From Microcaldota archaeon (GTDB lineage Archaea > Micrarchaeota > Micrarchaeia > Micrarchaeales > CABMGC01), in contig DAHWIK010000048.1 in assembly GCA_027345185.1 (NCBI GenBank), positions 1 to 41,875 on the forward strand: DNA of 41,875 bases. The letters are read 5' to 3'. Shown here one piece after another: positions 15,022-21,496 of this stretch (position 1 is its first letter; every line of letters begins with the position of its first letter). The translations under genes were made by a program, and so were the position numbers. The notes beneath the pieces are model-generated. The model saw only the letters and a program-made list of their open reading frames with translations, ran no database searches and was not told where the DNA came from.

Positions 15022-16131
15022 TCAGTCCGCGCGCCTTAATACAGAGGATAGGTTGCCTGCATCGATGTGGCCCCTTCTGAACTGCATAAGAGCGAAACTG
15101 TGCTGTATCGTTCCGTCTTCCGTAACTACGTTGACATGATTCTGTAGTATGTTTGCAACTTCTCCACCGAACATCGCAAATGTTGTTATGATGCCGTTTG
15201 ATACGTTTGATTCTGCAAACACAGTATGCAGTTCATGATCTATATTCCCAGAGAAGATATTTTCTATCAGCATTGCCGCAAGCACATAGGATATTTTGTT
15301 GTCCCTGTAATCTGGATGAACAACAAAATCTGTGAGTTCCACCGTATGAAGCACTCTGCCATTCGCCAATACTATCTGGCTTGTTTCTGTTAAGGCAACA
15401 CCTACAACATTATTATTTTCTCCGTAAGCCAGTGCTATGGTGTTTGAAGGCGCAGTTATGTTCCTTATTGCGCTTCCATACGAATACTCGAATGTTTTGA
15501 GCAGTTCTGCTATGTCGTTGTAATCCTGTGATGGCACAAAACTTGTTTTGTTGTCGAATAGTCTATATGTGGCCTGGGAGGTGTTTCTTATCCTGTCCAT
15601 AACCTTCTCTGCAGTTGAACTCTCTGTCCCGTAAGCCTCCTTTGACCTTGCCACGCTTATTAGAGACTCATATTGCTCTTGTGGAAGTCTTCTGCTTCCC
15701 TCATTGTAGCCCAGATAAACCAGATTATATCCGTCACCAACAGACAGGCTTCCCTCTATGCTGGCTCCAACAGCATCTCCGGTTACAGTCTCGGATAACC
15801 GGGCTAGCATCTCGTCGCTTACAACTGTTTTTATAGTCATTCTGGTCGCTCCACCTGCAGCCCTTCCAGCCCTGATGTCCTCTATGCACATTTTTACTAC
15901 TGTTGACACAAAATTGATTCCCTCTGTGTCTTCTATTGGCCTCAGCGTCCTATCTCCGGCTGGCTGTTTTATTGATTCCTCTGTCTCAACCCCTATTGTC
16001 CCCCCCAACCTCCCAGATGATCTTAATCTTATTTCATTTACGGGCCCCTGGCTTGTAGAATCGATTTTGTCAGTAATCAGCATTCTGGCTATCCTTTCAT
16101 TACCGTAGTTTCGGTTTGGCAGTGCATGCAT
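15022..16131 (-). CDS. GNAT-like acetyltransferase domain protein
   Basis: 369 residues. The C-terminal half (about residues 195-340) looks like a GNAT fold: a strand VVGVALTETSQIVL, then VELTDFVVHPDYRDNKISYVLAAMLIENI, which resembles acetyl-CoA-binding motif A, and AESNVSNGIITTFAMFGGE. This is closest, by eye, to putative beta-lysine acetyltransferases, with low certainty. The first 190 residues are unassigned (GRAAGGATRMTIKTVVSDEMLARL). It is preceded by a TATA box (16173-16182) and two TACG-N5-CGTA palindromes shared in geometry with the M20 gene, so it is probably under the same Lrp-type control. Confidence 0.6.
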   Translation of the reverse strand: MHALPNRNYGNERIARMLITDKIDSTSQGPVNEIRLRSSGRLGGTIGVETEESIKQPAGDRTLRPIEDTEGINFVSTVVKMCIEDIRAGRAAGGATRMTIKTVVSDEMLARLSETVTGDAVGASIEGSLSVGDGYNLVYLGYNEGSRRLPQEQYESLISVARSKEAYGTESSTAEKVMDRIRNTSQATYRLFDNKTSFVPSQDYNDIAELLKTFEYSYGSAIRNITAPSNTIALAYGENNNVVGVALTETSQIVLANGRVLHTVELTDFVVHPDYRDNKISYVLAAMLIENIFSGNIDHELHTVFAESNVSNGIITTFAMFGGEVANILQNHVNVVTEDGTIQHSFALMQFRRGHIDAGNLSSVLRRAD

Positions 16132-16172
16132 TGACTAAACCCTTTTATTTTGATAACGTTATGTCACCAATT

Positions 16173-16182
16173 AATATTTAAA
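16173..16182 (-). promoter_or_regulatory. TATA box of the GNAT-like gene
   Basis: Minus-strand TTTAAATATT. Its centre is about 46 nt before the ATG at 16131, giving a leader near 19 nt. The centre of the proximal palindrome lies 26-27 bp upstream of it. Confidence 0.5.
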
Positions 16183-16195
16183 CTTTGGCATAATG

Positions 16196-16212
16196 ATTAC
16201 GAATATCGTAAT
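16196..16212. promoter_or_regulatory. Lrp-type operator candidate, site 1
   Basis: Perfect palindrome ATTACG-AATAT-CGTAAT upstream of the GNAT-like gene. It shares TACG-N5-CGTA with three other sites around the lrp locus. Confidence 0.6.
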
Positions 16213-16265
16213 ATTAGATTGACGGCGCTATATTGGTATTTGGATGGAGTATATAGAGTAACTTT

Positions 16266-16280
16266 CTACGGATATCGTAA
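16266..16280. promoter_or_regulatory. Lrp-type operator candidate, site 2
   Basis: CTACG-GATAT-CGTAA, with TACG/CGTA arms. Its centre is 69 bp from the centre of site 1, just beyond the stop of the M20 gene. Confidence 0.55.
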
Positions 16281-16282
16281 AA

Positions 16283-17416
16283 CTAGAGCTTTTCTATCAT
16301 TTCGTCAAATAGTTTAGCTGTTTCGCGTAGGCTCCTCTTTGAGACCCATTCGTTTGCAGAATGCTCGTTGCCTCCTTTTGGTCCTATGGTAACTACAGGT
16401 ATTCCCAATACGGCAAGGACGTTTTCGTCTGCAACTGATAATCCATAACTCTTCGTAAGTTTGCCTGCGTGCTCCTTTGATAGTGCGATTATCTTGTTTA
16501 CGTACCTGTTTTTGTCATCAGTTATGTATGGATCAAGATATGGAGTTTCTCTCTTTTTAACGTAAACCGTTGTCTTGGTGACCGGATTTAGGACTCCGGA
16601 TCTGGCCAGACCCCTGATGTATCTTTCCACCCTGTCTCTAGCGTCTGCGCTGTTGCTTGGAGGGACCAAATGGATATCAAATTCAACATAAGCGTCCTGA
16701 GGAACAGAGAGGCTAGTCGAGACGCTCCTTATCTCACTTATGAATATGCTCTCCCTGCCAAGTTTTTTGTGATACTTTCTTTCAATCTTGTTTATATTCA
16801 ATGCTATCTTTGCAGCCTGCTCAAGGGCGCTTACTCCCTTTTCAGGCTCTGCTCCGTGCGAAGATCTGCCTTTTACTTCTACCCCAATCACGCACCTGCC
16901 CCTTCGGCCCAGAGTCACTACACCTACGCCACCATCGTTTTCATCGGTAACGCCGGCTTCTCCAGTAACAGCAACCTTTACATCATTGAACCATTTCTTG
17001 TGCCTGCGAACTGTTGTCCAGGCCCCTTTTGATATGTTCTCCTCGTCTGCGCAGAATAAGAGTTTTATGTGTTTTCCATTTGACTTTATCGCCGCATCCA
17101 ATATCACAGCCACTCCTGCTTTCATGTCGTGGGTTCCAAGGCCGTATAGTCTGTCGCCGTCTTGCGTAAGCTTTAGCGGGTTAGTCCTCCATGTGCCGTA
17201 AAGAGGTACAGTATCGATATGGCCATAAAAAAGTAGGGCTGGGCCATTCTTCCCTTTCTCTGCAAGCACATTGAATCTGCCTTTTTCCAGATAGTCTCTG
17301 CTGGTTTTAAATCCGTTCTTTTTGAGGAGCCTCTCAACGAATTCGCCTATCTTCTTCTCTTCTGGAAACGGGGAACGTATACTAACAAGATCTCTAAGCA
17401 GTTCTAACTCTGACAT
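16283..17416 (-). CDS. M20-family metallo-deacylase (ArgE/DapE/CPG2 type)
   Basis: About 377 residues of the two-zinc M20 family: GHIDTVP (first zinc His and catalytic Asp), GTHDMKAG (bridging Asp), CADEEN (catalytic Glu and ligand), a dimerisation domain with GRSSHGAEPEKG, and the C-terminal zinc His in NEHSANEWV. Members remove acyl groups from N-acyl amino acids (N-acetylornithine, N-succinyl-DAP, N-acetyl-lysine) or cleave dipeptides. The TATA box (17446-17453) would put transcription start near 17423, inside the frame of the first ATG (17437), so the second ATG at 17416 (MSELELLRDLVSI) is preferred. Predicted Lrp sites upstream suggest amino-acid control. Confidence 0.85.
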   Translation of the reverse strand: MSELELLRDLVSIRSPFPEEKKIGEFVERLLKKNGFKTSRDYLEKGRFNVLAEKGKNGPALLFYGHIDTVPLYGTWRTNPLKLTQDGDRLYGLGTHDMKAGVAVILDAAIKSNGKHIKLLFCADEENISKGAWTTVRRHKKWFNDVKVAVTGEAGVTDENDGGVGVVTLGRRGRCVIGVEVKGRSSHGAEPEKGVSALEQAAKIALNINKIERKYHKKLGRESIFISEIRSVSTSLSVPQDAYVEFDIHLVPPSNSADARDRVERYIRGLARSGVLNPVTKTTVYVKKRETPYLDPYITDDKNRYVNKIIALSKEHAGKLTKSYGLSVADENVLAVLGIPVVTIGPKGGNEHSANEWVSKRSLRETAKLFDEMIEKL

Positions 17417-17445
17417 GTGATCATATACATTTTCCATGCCTGCTT

Positions 17446-17453
17446 ATTTAAAT
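17446..17453 (-). promoter_or_regulatory. TATA box of the M20 gene
   Basis: ATTTAAAT. Its centre is about 33 nt before the ATG at 17416, which gives a nearly leaderless transcript and argues for that start over 17437. Confidence 0.55.
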
Positions 17454-17465
17454 GTTATCGAATAT

Positions 17466-17482
17466 GATACGGAAGTCGTAAT
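17466..17482. promoter_or_regulatory. Lrp-type operator candidate, site 3
   Basis: GATACG-GAAGT-CGTAAT with TACG/CGTA arms. Its centre is 24-25 bp upstream of the M20 TATA box centre, nearly the same spacing as site 1 to the GNAT gene's TATA box. Confidence 0.6.
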
Positions 17483-17533
17483 TTGTGCGTGTTGATAATA
17501 TAATCCTTAAAATCAGCGCTAATGTGGAATTTT

Positions 17534-17550
17534 ATTACGGATATCGTAAT
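17534..17550. promoter_or_regulatory. Lrp-type operator candidate, site 4
   Basis: Perfect palindrome ATTACG-GATAT-CGTAAT directly abutting the lrp stop codon. Its centre is 68 bp from that of site 3. Confidence 0.6.
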
Positions 17551-17945
17551 CACTTGAGGACAAGACTTGTAGATGTGTCGGTTACTCCCTCTATGGCCCT
17601 TATCTTTTCAACGGTTGCGTTGACGTTCTCTATTGAGCTTGACTCCACAAAGCAGATTATATCGAAGTTGCCAGATATCTCGTATGTCCTGTCAACGCCG
17701 AGCTTTCTTATGGAATCTGCAACCCTCGTAGTGGATATGGAACGTGATGTTGCCACCATTACCACTGCATTGACGTCGTCCTTGGTTTCTATGGTGAACT
17801 TCTTTATCGTGCCGTCCTTTGAGAGTCTGGCCACGCGCGCCCTTACTGCACCCTCGGTAAGGTTTATGGCCTTTGCCATGTCTACGAAAGATGACCTTCC
17901 ATTGCCCCTTAAAATGCTGAGGATACGAGCGTCTATATCATCCAT
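17550..17945 (-). CDS. Lrp/AsnC-family transcriptional regulator
   Basis: 131 residues with the typical two parts: an N-terminal helix-turn-helix (MDDIDARILSILRGNGRSSFVDMAKAINLTEGAVRARVARLSKDGTI) and a C-terminal RAM ligand/oligomer domain (IRKLGVDRTYEISGNFDIICFVES...IRAIEGVTDTSTSLVL). Such proteins bind palindromic DNA as dimers or octamers and usually respond to amino acids. The ATG at 17945 lies about 26 nt from the centre of a TATA box at 17967-17975, so the mRNA is probably leaderless. Four matching palindromes flank the two genes downstream, making them likely targets. Ligand unknown; lysine or another amino acid is possible. Confidence 0.9.
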   Translation of the reverse strand: MDDIDARILSILRGNGRSSFVDMAKAINLTEGAVRARVARLSKDGTIKKFTIETKDDVNAVVMVATSRSISTTRVADSIRKLGVDRTYEISGNFDIICFVESSSIENVNATVEKIRAIEGVTDTSTSLVLK

Positions 17946-17966
17946 AAGTAGGCTATAGAAACATTA

Positions 17967-17975
17967 AAATATATC
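17967..17975. promoter_or_regulatory. Shared divergent TATA box with flanking CTATAG repeats
   Basis: AAAATATAT lies between the divergent lrp gene and the 53-residue gene, about 26 nt from the lrp ATG and 37 nt from the other ATG. Two copies of CTATAG (17953-17958 and 17983-17988), 30 bp apart, flank it and could be an operator. Confidence 0.45.
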
Positions 17976-18007
17976 AATATGCCTATAGCTATTAATTGGT
18001 GGATTAA

Positions 18008-18169
18008 ATGTCAACAACGAAAAAGGAGCAGGCTTCTGACGAAAAGCCAGTTAAGGAAAAACCAGTAGTTACGGATGCAGAACGGGCAATGGCAAGAGCC
18101 ATGCAGAACCCTGTTGTGCGCGACTGTATAATAAGACACGACGCGAGAAAAGCGGCGATGCGTAAGTAA
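18008..18169 (+). CDS. Small basic hypothetical protein, 53 residues
   Basis: Not in the ORF track. An ATG-to-TAA frame with Lys/Glu-rich disordered N-terminus (about residues 1-25) and a helical, basic C-terminus (AERAMARAMQNPVVRDCIIRHDARKAAMRK). It has its own TATA box at the right distance (centre about 37 nt upstream) and diverges from lrp. Codon choice looks like that of the neighbours. I do not recognise it. The pattern of a disordered head and a basic helical tail would suit a nucleic-acid or ribosome-associated peptide, but that is speculation. Confidence 0.6.
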   Translation: MSTTKKEQASDEKPVKEKPVVTDAERAMARAMQNPVVRDCIIRHDARKAAMRK

Positions 18170-18273
18170 GCGCATATGAATTAAGGAAGCGCGTTTTGCG
18201 TTTGCCTATTTTTTGTAATGATTAGCTGGGAAAAGTTCCCCATCTAAAACCGATGGCAGTCTTTGCCTGCCAG

Positions 18274-19332
18274 CTACCGCAGTTTCCTGTATGCGTCCAT
18301 CACTATCCTTTCTGTTGTATCCCATCCGATGCACGCATCAGTAACTGATACGCCGTATTGCAGAGCCTTCTGGTCCTTTGGTATGTCTTGGCGACCTAGA
18401 TTGATGTTGGACTCTAGCATTATGCCCATTATGCCCTTGTTACCTTCAGATATCTGCTTGATTACATTCTCAAAAACTGCAGGCTGTAGTGTGTAGTCCT
18501 TTCCTGAGTTTCCATGACTGCAATCGATCATGACTTTTGGTGGAAGGTTATGCTTCCTTAGCATCTCCTGCACTACTTTTACGCTGGCTGTATCGTAATT
18601 TGCACCGCTCTTGCCGCCTCTGAGAACTATGTGCGTATCTGGATTTCCCCTTGCCCTTACTACTGATGGTTTTCCGGACTGGTCAAGTCCAAAAAACCAC
18701 TGCGGTTTGCTTGCTGCAATTACAGCGTCGATTGCTACTTGGACATCTCCTGTGGTCCCGTTTTTGAACCCCACAGGCATTGACAAGCCAGAAGCCATCT
18801 GTCTGTGCGTCGGAGACTGGACAGTCCTTGCCCCAATACCTGCCCAGGATATAAGATCAGCAATCCATTGCGGAGTGAATGGGTCTAGAAACTCTGTTGC
18901 TGAGGGAAGACCGATTTTGGCATTGTATGCAAGCACCTTCCTGGCAATGACAAGACCCTCGTTCACCTTCTCCTGTCCATCTAGGTGCGGCTCGTTTATT
19001 AGACCCTTCCATCCTACTGTAGTCCTGGGTTTCTCAAAATAGGTGCGTTCGGTTATTACGAATGTGCCCTCAACCTCTTTCCTCAGCGCATTTAGTCTGT
19101 CCGCATAGTCCTTGGCCACATCAATATCATGAATTGAGCATGGCCCAATGACCAGCAATGTTCTTTCATCCTTGCCGTTGAGGATGGCCTTTATCGACTC
19201 TCTGCAGCCTTCGACAGTGCCGTATGAGCCCTTGGTTAAAGGCACGGTCGACTTTAAGTCGTGTGGAAGCATCAGTGGACTGTACCCGATGACATTCCTG
19301 TCGTCTATCTGGCAGCTTTCGTGTTTGGCCAT
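18274..19332 (-). CDS. DAHP synthase, class I-alpha (AroG/AroF/AroH type)
   Basis: 352 residues, the length of the bacterial AroFGH enzymes. Seen: LLVIGPCSIHD (metal Cys), RTYFEKPRTTVGWKGLINEPHLDG, SATEFLDPFTPQW, HRQMASGLSMPVGFKNGT, LRGGKSGANYD and IDCSHGNSGKDY. It joins PEP and erythrose-4-phosphate to start the shikimate pathway. Most archaea use a class I-beta enzyme or another route to dehydroquinate, so this form suggests gain from bacteria. The family's N-terminal region, where Phe/Tyr/Trp inhibition acts in bacteria, is present. No other aro gene is nearby; it appears to be a single-gene unit, with the upstream gene ending only 60 bp away. Confidence 0.93.
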   Translation of the reverse strand: MAKHESCQIDDRNVIGYSPLMLPHDLKSTVPLTKGSYGTVEGCRESIKAILNGKDERTLLVIGPCSIHDIDVAKDYADRLNALRKEVEGTFVITERTYFEKPRTTVGWKGLINEPHLDGQEKVNEGLVIARKVLAYNAKIGLPSATEFLDPFTPQWIADLISWAGIGARTVQSPTHRQMASGLSMPVGFKNGTTGDVQVAIDAVIAASKPQWFFGLDQSGKPSVVRARGNPDTHIVLRGGKSGANYDTASVKVVQEMLRKHNLPPKVMIDCSHGNSGKDYTLQPAVFENVIKQISEGNKGIMGIMLESNINLGRQDIPKDQKALQYGVSVTDACIGWDTTERIVMDAYRKLR

Positions 19333-19392
19333 TTACACCGACCCAATATGTATGTGCGTATTGCATCACCGATACATGATACCATCGTTATT

Positions 19393-20301
19393 TCATTTGC
19401 CAATAAGGTCGTTAACCGCTTTTGAGATTGCTTGGCTTGAATTAAGCTTAGGCTTCCATCCGAGCTTCCTTATCCTTGTTGTGTCAAGCTGCATATGCTT
19501 GACATCGCCATTCCATCCTCGCCCGCCTCCACTGTCCTTGTACAGGTGCTTTGGAGAGACTCCGATCTTCTGCTCCAGGATCTTTGCAATCTCGTTTACA
19601 GATATGCTGTCCTGTGTGCCCACATTGAATACGCTGTATGAATTTGGCATCTTTCGCATTACCAGGTTTATCGCGTTTATTGTGTCGTCTATATAGAGAT
19701 AGCTCTTGCTCTGCGTGCCGTCGCCAAGCAGCTCTAGGGTGTTTGGATTGCTGCCTAGTTTCCTTGCAAGGTCAAATATCACGCCGTGGTCAGACCTTCT
19801 GCCTACGATGTTTGCAAGCCTTAACGTCGCTGACTTTATCCCATAGTTCCTTGAATAATATTTGATTATATTTTCTGCCAAGACCTTGAATTCTGCGTAG
19901 TTTGATATCGGATCTATAGACTCCAGCTCGCTTGTAGGGATCTTCTTTGCGTCACCATAAACTGCAGACGTTGAAAGGAATATGAGGAATTCGCTGTCGG
20001 CCTTCCTGGCCATCTCCATTACGTTTAGAGTGGTCTTAACGTCCCTATCGAAATGCTCATTCACGTTGAGCATTGAGTCTCTGACGCTTGGATTCGCTGC
20101 TAGGTGGAATATTCCAGAACCCTTCGGTATGCCCATCTTTGCCTTGTGCCTGAGGTCTAGCTTCATGAACTTTGACTTGGCGTTTATGTATTTGCCTGCA
20201 GAGAGATCGTCTATGACTATTGTATCGTATCGCTTGGATACCAGGCGGTCTACCAGATGCCCGCCTATGAATCCTGCGCCTCCGGTGACGATATATGGCA
20301 T
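19393..20301 (-). CDS. NAD-dependent sugar-nucleotide epimerase/dehydratase (extended SDR)
   Basis: 302 residues. VTGGAGFIGGHLVDRL is the GxxGxxG NAD loop at the extreme N-terminus, FHLAANPSV and FLSTSAVYGD follow, and the active-site YxxxK is in SNYAEFK. RLANIVGRRSDHGVI and YLYIDDTINAI fit the UDP-glucose 4-epimerase-like branch. It probably changes a UDP- or dTDP-hexose for surface glycans; the exact sugar cannot be read from the sequence. ATG start at 20301. It could work with the nucleotidyltransferase at 14216, though the genes are not adjacent. Confidence 0.85.
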   Translation of the reverse strand: MPYIVTGGAGFIGGHLVDRLVSKRYDTIVIDDLSAGKYINAKSKFMKLDLRHKAKMGIPKGSGIFHLAANPSVRDSMLNVNEHFDRDVKTTLNVMEMARKADSEFLIFLSTSAVYGDAKKIPTSELESIDPISNYAEFKVLAENIIKYYSRNYGIKSATLRLANIVGRRSDHGVIFDLARKLGSNPNTLELLGDGTQSKSYLYIDDTINAINLVMRKMPNSYSVFNVGTQDSISVNEIAKILEQKIGVSPKHLYKDSGGGRGWNGDVKHMQLDTTRIRKLGWKPKLNSSQAISKAVNDLIGK

Positions 20302-20371
20302 AAATTAGAAATAGCTTGCAAAGCTTTAAATACAGATCAACACGGCTGCGCCTGTGGATTGCGGGGTTTAT

Positions 20372-20475
20372 GATGGCCGTTTTATTACTCAGTTAAAAAT
20401 TTGTATGTGTTTTGTTGTAGCGTTCGCTTTCATCCTGCCCTGAAAGAGGCGGATTTTACCGCTATGATTTTATAA
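20372..20475 (+). repeat. Dispersed ~105-bp repeat, copy A
   Basis: About 90% identical by eye to 32811-32915 (nine substitutions and one single-base indel). Shared blocks include TTTATTACTC, GTTAAAAATTT, TTCGCTTTCATCC, CCCTGAAAGAG and GGATTTTACCGCTATGATTT. The core TTTCATCC-TGCCCTGAAAGAGGC-GGATTTTAC resembles a weakened IS200/IS605 right-end hairpin. It lies in non-coding DNA between the epimerase and HAD genes, on the strand opposite to both. Confidence 0.75.
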
Positions 20476-20492
20476 GCGAGCTGCTTTCACAG

Positions 20493-20526
20493 AGCTGAAT
20501 GCATAGGATTCAGCTTATCTTTTTTT
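20493..20526 (+). terminator. Hairpin plus T-run after repeat copy A
   Basis: AGCTGAAT-GCATAGG-ATTCAGCT is a perfect 8-bp stem, followed on the plus strand, after a short TATC, by a run of seven T. In the plus direction it would end a transcript of repeat A. On the minus strand it immediately follows the HAD stop but lacks a T-run. Confidence 0.5.
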
Positions 20527-21288
20527 CCTGGCTCTCCTTATGAAGTAGTCTCCAACTGCAGAGATGTCCTTGAATATTAGGTCAGGCCTTGCCTTTTCAA
20601 GCTGCGGCATGCTGCCCATTCCGCTCAATACGGATACTGCTATGCAGCCTGCTTCCCTGGCTGCCTGTATGTCGCTTATCGCGTCTCCGACATAGTAGGT
20701 GCGCTTTGGCCCGAAGCCCAGAGTTTCCATAGTCTTCACTATCCCCTCTCCTGACGGCTTCTTTGCCTTAACGTCCTCTTCGGATAGTATGCTTGAGAAT
20801 ATGCTTAGGTCCATGCCTGCCAGGTCCCTCCTTATTGAAGCTATTCCAGAGTTAGTAAAAATAGCAAGTGTATACCCTTTCTCCTTGAGGCGCTTCAGTG
20901 TGTCTTCTACGCCTGGAAGCAGGCTTATCAACTCTGCTGCCCTATCTGAAAGGAAGAATCCTGCAAAGGCATTTGAAACTCCGTCCGCCAGTTCGGTCTC
21001 GGCTTCGCCTATGTTCCTTTCGACAAGCGAGTCTATTACGATCTCCGCATCATCTCTGGAGAGCATCAATTTAAGGTCGGCTTTTTCACGCGACGCTGAG
21101 ATCAGTGCTTTTATGCAGTTTTTCCTCTCGTTGTATTTGCCAAGTCCGCGGAGGCGCCACATCTCATCCTGCCCAAAATTATGCTTTAGTCCTACCGCAT
21201 CTAATCCGTGCTTCATGCTTTCATATGCAGCCATTGACGAATCCCGGATAACGCCGTCTACATCGAACACTATAAGTTCATTTGCCAT
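20515..21288 (-). CDS. HAD-superfamily phosphatase
   Basis: 257 residues. IVFDVDGVIRDS is HAD motif I (nucleophile and acid Asp), IFTNSG motif II, KAKKPSGEG motif III lysine region, and YYVGDAISDIQAAREAG motif IV. A helical cap lies between residues 15 and about 125. The pattern fits phosphoglycolate-phosphatase or beta-phosphoglucomutase-like members; the substrate is not readable. The track ORF starts at 21387 inside a tRNA intron; the ATG at 21288, 17 bases after the tRNA, is used. It may be transcribed together with the tRNA. Confidence 0.85.
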   Translation of the reverse strand: MANELIVFDVDGVIRDSSMAAYESMKHGLDAVGLKHNFGQDEMWRLRGLGKYNERKNCIKALISASREKADLKLMLSRDDAEIVIDSLVERNIGEAETELADGVSNAFAGFFLSDRAAELISLLPGVEDTLKRLKEKGYTLAIFTNSGIASIRRDLAGMDLSIFSSILSEEDVKAKKPSGEGIVKTMETLGFGPKRTYYVGDAISDIQAAREAGCIAVSVLSGMGSMPQLEKARPDLIFKDISAVGDYFIRRARKKR

Positions 21289-21304
21289 TGCATCAGCATA
21301 GTTT

Positions 21305-21425
21305 TGGCGAGGGGGAGATTTGAACACCCGATCTCTAGATTTCTTAGCAATCATCGCAAAATGCTCATTACTCATAAAGCTTGGCATATGAGTCTAGCGC
21401 TCTAACCAGGCTGAGCTACCCCGCC
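21305..21425 (-). tRNA. tRNA with CAU anticodon (Met elongator or Ile2), 46-nt intron
   Basis: The minus strand folds as GGCGGGG/CCTCGCC acceptor with A73, D-arm GCTC/GAGC, anticodon stem CTAGA/TCTAG with loop CTCATA+A, and T-arm GGGTG-TTCAAAT-CTCCC (one T-T mismatch). A 46-nt intron (21341-21386) sits after base 37, the canonical place; the intron carries ATGAG, which can pair with the anticodon-loop CTCAT as expected for a bulge-helix-bulge. Anticodon CAU could be elongator Met or Ile2 (agmatidine-modified); the D-arm looks somewhat Ile2-like, but this is not decisive. It is not the initiator, by its acceptor sequence. Confidence 0.88.
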
Positions 21426-21496
21426 AACAGGTATCTATTATTTGAACTGGTTTTTATTAGTTTCTGAAGGAGTTGCACCGATAAGATGAGTTCTTT

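Noticed and set aside
20372-20475. C/D-box small RNA in the repeat element
   Set aside because: An ATGATGG and a CTGA are present, but their distance (about 70-85 nt) and lack of inner boxes do not fit archaeal C/D RNAs, and copy B lacks a good C box.
20699-21301. 200-residue plus-strand ORF opposite the HAD gene
   Set aside because: Serine-rich shadow of a gene with all four HAD motifs; no motif of its own.
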